A stretch of 64,000 nt of DNA from contig CBFFRP010000128.1 of NCBI GenBank assembly GCA_965644295.1, forward strand, positions 1 to 64,000, read 5' to 3'. Each line of letters opens with the position of its first letter. The stretch's first letter is position 1. Shown piece by piece: positions 59,457 through 64,000 of the stretch. Origin of the DNA: Paraphysomonas bandaiensis (taxonomy: Eukaryota; Chrysophyceae). The position numbers and the translations under genes are program-made. The notes under the pieces were generated by a model. The model had not been told where the DNA came from, made no database searches, and saw nothing but the letters and a program-made list of their open reading frames with translations.

Positions 59457-59755
59457 CAGGGTTGCATATCAACTATAATTGCAATTATTACTTGCTGTCT
59501 CAATTTCAATTATTGCAATTATTTCGTACTAAACTATACATTACCTGCTAATATAGCTACTTCAACTGTCATTTCATTCCAGAGGCGACGGTTCATGCGT
59601 AATAACATAATTAATATTAAATGCAAGTCAGCCACAACAATCTTAGCTCTACTGAACAACCTTTCAACCTTACTGGTTGTGATATGCAAGTGCTTCATGC
59701 TGCAGAGACGAGATCGCTTCAAGACGTGCTCGCCTCCGCTGTCTGCTACCATCAT
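59457..59755 (-). pseudogene. hAT element end with transposase C-terminal remnant
   Basis: A hAT-type end CAGGGTTGCATATCAA starts at 59457, followed by ATTGCAATTATT motifs. On the minus strand 59755-59534 encodes TTSKVERLFSRAKIVVADLH then RMNRRLWNEMTVEVAILAGN, a variant of the hAT dimerisation domain (Cys replaced by Val). The rest of the transposase and the other end are not found. Confidence 0.65.
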
Positions 59756-60861
59756 TCTGAACTAGACTCGCACTGCTATCATCCATCAACGTTCCTTGCT
59801 GTACGTCCATCCATCAACTGTCAAACCGAAATGCATAGGAAGCATGGCTTCGATCTTGCATTCGGCCTTTCATATACCTCATCATCAATGTTAATCTCAA
59901 AATAGTACCCAACCTGGTGGTTGTCGTGTCAACGGTTTTTCCACGGACGGAAAAGGAAGATCATCTATTATCACCCACTACAATCAGTGATACGCATTAC
60001 ATACTTAAGATGATACGTTGTCCTTGACATACTTATCCATCGCACCACACCTCCACCCAAAAACCTTTCTTTCGTTTCAGAGCACCTTTCCCTACAGGAC
60101 ACTTCCGGAATTATCAAGTCTCTATTGCAACCTCTTCGTTAGTATATTATTATCATTTATTTTATCAAATAACACTCGTGTAGTGACTTCTGGTGCCAGT
60201 TTATCGCCGAATTTTCCGGAACTGTAATAATCTAAGAGCGCAAACGCATATAATTTCTTAATCACAAATTGATTCTTGTTGTTCAACTCCCTGTACTGAC
60301 ATTTTCGATCGCCTTGAGACATGTTCGCACAGATCGTTGAAAATTTCCACAGATGTAAGTTGTGGTAGGGATGCAATGGCCGACGCATTCGGACGCCACA
60401 TATCCAGCTCACTGTTCGAACATCAATTCCACGCCTTAGAAAAATCCATCGCCTCTATCCTACTCCCCCTATATGATGGAGGGCTCCGCATGCTTCGCAA
60501 TAGGGGACACAGACACCACAACGTAGACACGGCACCGGCGACACCGGTCCCGACACACGCAAAGCAACACCAGCCCCAGGATACCCACCCGACACCAAAA
60601 GTACTCCAGCTACTCCAGGCGACATCCACCCCACGAACTACACTCTCTGCAAGAGCCCAGACCCGACAGAGGCAAGCGCAACCACTCCGGAAACAACTTC
60701 TCCTTACTTGTAGCCGAAACCCCACCTCAACAACCAGCACCATCTCCACCACCGACTTGCACTCTCATATACATCTCGCCTCACCCACCCCCCACATAAT
60801 CCATGGTACAGGCCCGCCAGACACATTGCCCAAAGGTAGACCCCCCGACTAACCTCACTAC
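59756..60861. other. Interval with C-rich ORF, no supported gene
   Basis: A 171-codon + strand ORF (60337-60852) is Pro/Thr/His-rich and C-rich, unlike other genes here in composition. An overlapping minus-strand stretch (60412-60122) has short coding-like runs in two frames (ASLPQLTSVEIFNDLC; KLYAFALLDYYSSGKFGDKL). It may be a retroelement relic. I cannot support a gene. Confidence 0.25.
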
Positions 60862-61017
60862 AAGGGACGGTTGCACCATGGTGCTCGCAGCGATGCACAA
60901 GCAGTCCCGAGACGGTTGCCCGCCACTAGTAGTATATAGCAAATCTAGTTATTAGCTAGTCTATAGACATAAACTAGTTTCTGTACGCAACCGTACTCAT
61001 GTAATAATTAGACTTTC
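60862..61017 (+). repeat. SINE-like dispersed repeat, copy F
   Basis: GGTTGCACCATGGTGC matches the family's palindrome with an AT centre. The hairpin at 60882-60903 keeps the GCGA loop but has the inner pair G-C changed to A-T on both strands, a compensatory change. The 3' end is ATTAGACTTTC. From 61018 to 62078 there are TACTGCTGTAT-like and CA/TA simple repeats and a short unassigned minus-strand ORF (61353-61652). Confidence 0.6.
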
Positions 61018-62078
61018 ATATATGGTAGGGATGCTGCACTAACCCTTGGTGCAGCTCTCACGTTCAGTTCTCCCGGCCACAACAGTCAAGTGCACAGGCT
61101 CATTTCTGCTACGAACACACCTGAATCCTTCGCATTGGCTTGAGCAGCTAATGCCATGCGTTCTCTGCCTGCTGATATAGCTACTTGAGCCGATATATTA
61201 TCTGGAACCGAATTCAGTATCCAAGAACCAATCCACCTGTCCCTTCGTTAGCCTACATACGTATATAAGTACATATGTAGATACACTGCTGTATGGTTAT
61301 GTATATGCATGTGATGTACCTATACGTTGATACCTTATCCAGTGCTTGGACATCACCTCACCTCGCTCGTAGACCTCACGCACAGGATGTTGCCGATATA
61401 CTCCTTAACGCTGACTTCTATAGCATGATTAGCCGCTATACGACTGAGACTGTCAGCTGTAATAGTGTGGCAGTTGTAACCCGTCTCAAGTGCGGCTAGA
61501 ACAGATCCATCAACTTCACTGAAAGTGTTTGTCTTTATGCGAGGTTTCATTAAGATCTCGTTAACTGAAGTCGTATGCTCTGTATGTATAGTTATATAGA
61601 GACTATGGAAACACACATACACACACACATACACATACACACACATACACACAGGCAGTATACTTATAATAAGATCATATTCAGTGACTCATATACATCA
61701 CACTTCATGCACTTCGAAGTCAGTTAGAAGTGTTCTAGAGTTGAAGTTTGCTACAATACAATAAGGGGGGGTTTCGTGACACATATCCCCTGGATATGGG
61801 GGTTTTCAACTTAATTCATAGGGTTTTCTACTTTTTTTTTCCTCTTCTACTTACAAACTGCTGGACAGTATTGTGAGGGAGAGCGGGTGTGAAAAAAACT
61901 TTTTTTTCTCTCTTCTTCAATCTTCTTTGATCGCGATTACAAAACTTGCTCACCTACATTAAACAGTACCATAAACCCACAATTACCATGATAAGCACTG
62001 CAAATCAAGGTGATTTCTTCTACAATGTGTTGAAGCAACCTTCTCTCACATGTTTGTCATTCGCAGCACCATATTTAC

Positions 62079-63109
62079 ATGTATTCCGAGGCTTTCCGTC
62101 TTTTAATTTTGGATGTGTTTGATCACTCTCTGGAAATCACAAATTCTGTGGCCGCATCACTAGATCATATATACGAGAAATACGATGTGTCCCAAAGCAC
62201 AGTTAGAAGGTGGTTGGACAAATATCTGGACACTGGATCAGTTAAACCAGAGTCTTCACACCATTCGCACCACACTGTCATTTCACTCGAGCATATCAAT
62301 TTTGTTAAAGAGTTGCTGGCAGAAAATTCAACTTATTCCAACGAAGAATTATGCGAAAAGGTTTTTAATGTGTACGGCGTGGCGTACTTGGAGCACCAAA
62401 TGAAGCATGCCATGAACACTGAGGGCTATACCGTAAAAGTTTGTCAAAGAATTTCCCACAACAGAAATGAGGGCTTGAGGCGTTACTATAAGAATAATTT
62501 GGCCCGATCATTGGATGAAATTCCAGCTCGCTGCTATGCTGTTGTGGACGAATCACATCTCCAGCCGGCAGAAGTTCTACGCCGATATGGGCGTTCACCA
62601 CATGGCTACCCTGCCTTCGTGAGTGGTGATGTTATAGGCCACTTCAATCCCCAAGTTAGTTGTTGTGCCATTGCTGCAATGTCTATCGAAGGAGTTTTTG
62701 CTGTTACTGTACACGAAGAAAATGTTGATCATAATACATTTCTAGATGCCCTAGAACATGACATCTTTCCCCACATGAACCCTTTTCCTGGGGATCGCAG
62801 TGTGCTGCTCATGGATAATGCTTCGACGCACGTGAAGATAGATATTTATAATATGTGTGCAGAATTCGGCGTGATGGTTGTGTTTCTCCCCCTTATTCTT
62901 ATGATTTTTCACCAATTGAACCCGTATTTCATCTTGCCAAAGCGCACATTAGAAAGAAGTGGGGAATTATGTACGCATATAAACCACTTGCAGCTCAACT
63001 ACATGAAGCTTTGTGGTCATGCTGTACTGCCGAAACTGCGTGCAATTTATTCAATCGAGTGGATATTACCGTTACTTGGAAAGAACAGTGCGAAGCCTGT
63101 AACTATTGA
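62079..63109 (+). pseudogene. Tc1/mariner-type (DD34E) transposase, frameshifted
   Basis: An N-terminal helix-turn-helix (YEKYDVSQSTVRRWLDKYL) is followed by a DDE domain: VVDESHL (first Asp), VLLMDNASTHV (second Asp), then after GVMVVFLP the frame changes to PYSYDFSPIEPVFHLAKAHI (Glu). The spacing of 34 residues between second Asp and Glu fits Tc1. The shift falls in a C-run at about 62887-62891, consistent with loss of one base. The original frame continues to 63152 as nonsense. Terminal inverted repeats and TA duplications were not found by eye. Confidence 0.85.
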
Positions 63110-63463
63110 TCATTTGCAGATTATACTCTATACTCTACTCACTAGTTACTAATATAGATGTACTGATGATTGAATGTGATATGCTTGCTACTACTTCGTG
63201 ATAGAATATGATTAATTATACGCAATAGATTCAAGTAATATTAATAAATCAAAAAAACAAAATTTTGAAAAGTTTGTGGAGAATTTAAAATATCAGTTCA
63301 TACAGTTGCATACTAAGAAGAAAAAAGAAAATCGGTTAGTGAGTCTAAACCTAAATTTCGATGCATCGGAGCGTATGTGTTAAATTCATCCAAAAATTAC
63401 CAAGATTCGAAATAAATAATAAATGAGACCCGGCAGATAACGATTGACTGCAATCTGTTCTAT

Positions 63464-64000
63464 TTAGTAAGGGTCGGCAGGATAAGGAATTTCATACTCG
63501 GCCTCATATGCTATCCACTCACCCCTCTCATCCTTTCGCATTCCTTCTCCCCAGGCAAATCGCTGTTGGCGATAACGCGATGCATAATCAAAATCCCTGT
63601 GGCCGTGGTAATATTCTGGCGGGTAGCCATACAGCATGTGATGCGGATAATGCCGAGGAGCAGATCCCTGTGGGTAATACGGAGGAAGCTGCTGCTGAAA
63701 AGGAAAACCCCCAGTTGGATAAATAGGAGGGGGGTATACCCCGTAGGGCGATGGTCCACAGTCTGGTGGAAGGGGAAAAGGGACACCAAAAGAAGGGCCA
63801 CTACTTCCAGCAGGGGGAACACCAATTGGGATAGGCCAACCTTGTGCTGGAACACCTGGAGGAGCTGGTAGAGCAGGGGGCGGTGGTGGTGGCGGGTGTG
63901 GTCCTATTCGAACCGACGAGAATATGATATTTTCACGGGCTGCAGGTATTGGCTTATTACCCCCCTTGAGGTCACTATATTTTGGGAAGCCTTGACCCAT
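63464..64000 (-). CDS. Proline-rich protein, C-terminal part (runs off window)
   Basis: The last 178 codons of an open frame extend to the window edge; the stop is TAA at 63464-63466. The segment is rich in Pro, Gly, Tyr and Gln (PHPPPPPPPALPAPPGVP; YPPPIYPTGGFPFQQQLPP), ending with a more conserved-looking tail (FAWGEGMRKDERGEWIAYEA). It lacks a recognisable domain. Such low-complexity tails are common in RNA-processing proteins, but that is only a guess. An in-frame Met at the edge need not be the start. Confidence 0.6.
   Translation of the reverse strand: MGQGFPKYSDLKGGNKPIPAARENIIFSSVRIGPHPPPPPPPALPAPPGVPAQGWPIPIGVPPAGSSGPSFGVPFPLPPDCGPSPYGVYPPPIYPTGGFPFQQQLPPYYPQGSAPRHYPHHMLYGYPPEYYHGHRDFDYASRYRQQRFAWGEGMRKDERGEWIAYEAEYEIPYPADPY

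Noticed and set aside
60337-60852. 171-codon Pro/Thr/His-rich ORF as a gene
   Set aside because: Its composition differs from all genes here, it has no domain, and a competing coding-like signal exists on the other strand.
61353-61652. 99-codon minus-strand ORF
   Set aside because: Part is a CA/TA simple repeat. The remainder (SEVDGSVLAALETGYNC) could be an exon remnant but has no supporting splice partners.

Overview
This window is nuclear DNA of a unicellular eukaryote. Nearly every multi-exon gene has GT-AG introns of about 44-60 bp, with a few longer (82, 164 and 166 bp). The gene set is eukaryotic: the splicing factor SYF1/XAB2, exocyst Sec5, mitochondrial ribosomal protein mS26, the mitochondrial trifunctional protein alpha subunit and pyruvate dehydrogenase E1 beta, the last three with mitochondrial-type N-termini. 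The cell therefore respires aerobically, oxidises fatty acids and has an active secretory pathway. A long coiled-coil protein resembling the QRICH2/DUF4795 flagellar family hints at a flagellate stage. I cannot place the lineage from sequence alone.

Layout. 1-1.5 kb: two copies of a SINE-like repeat. 1.6-8.6 kb: Sel1-repeat protein, small Cys-rich membrane protein (3 exons), secreted kelch protein, PDH E1 beta (7 exons). 8.8-11.1 kb: hAT-type element and another SINE-like copy. 11.3-15.3 kb: 7-exon coiled-coil protein. 16.6-17.1 kb: hAT remnant. 17.3-21.1 kb: two divergent secretory glycosyltransferase-like genes around a tandem repeat. 21.4-24.2 kb: homocysteine S-methyltransferase and a eukaryotic leucyl/phenylalanyl-tRNA-protein transferase-like gene. 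24.5-25.6 kb: degraded hAT transposon with its target-site duplication. 25.9-28.7 kb: SYF1. 28.9-31.5 kb: CATA microsatellite and a TIR repeat. 31.6-33.6 kb: 684-aa protein built almost wholly of tandem repeats. 34.0-35.6 kb: repeats and a truncated gene fragment. 35.9-40.6 kb: trifunctional protein alpha and mS26, divergent. 40.9-43.7 kb: hAT remnant, sulfotransferase-like pseudogene and repeats. 44.2-50.0 kb: ArsB/Lsi2-like permease, MAPEG protein and a GT4 glycosyltransferase. 50.8-58.8 kb: 20-exon Sec5 and secreted beta-amylase, divergent. 59.5-63.2 kb: hAT remnant, SINE-like copy and frameshifted Tc1-type transposase. 63.5-64.0 kb: the 3' part of a proline-rich protein gene running off the window.

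Splice models were built by hand. In each multi-exon gene the summed exon length is a multiple of three and the reading frame stays open across every junction, which is good internal support. The genes do not form a pathway. Loose themes are mitochondrial metabolism (PDH, trifunctional protein, mS26) and secretion/glycosylation (two GT-like genes, GT4, Sec5, beta-amylase, kelch). Many genes are arranged head to head, and the shared upstream regions carry simple repeats and a recurring TGCTGTA-type motif.

The most unusual content is: the SINE-like family with a covarying GNRA-type hairpin and one copy flanked by a perfect 16-bp duplication; the repeat-built 684-aa protein; the Sec5 gene with a long novel N-terminal part; and the Aat-like and beta-amylase genes in a eukaryote.
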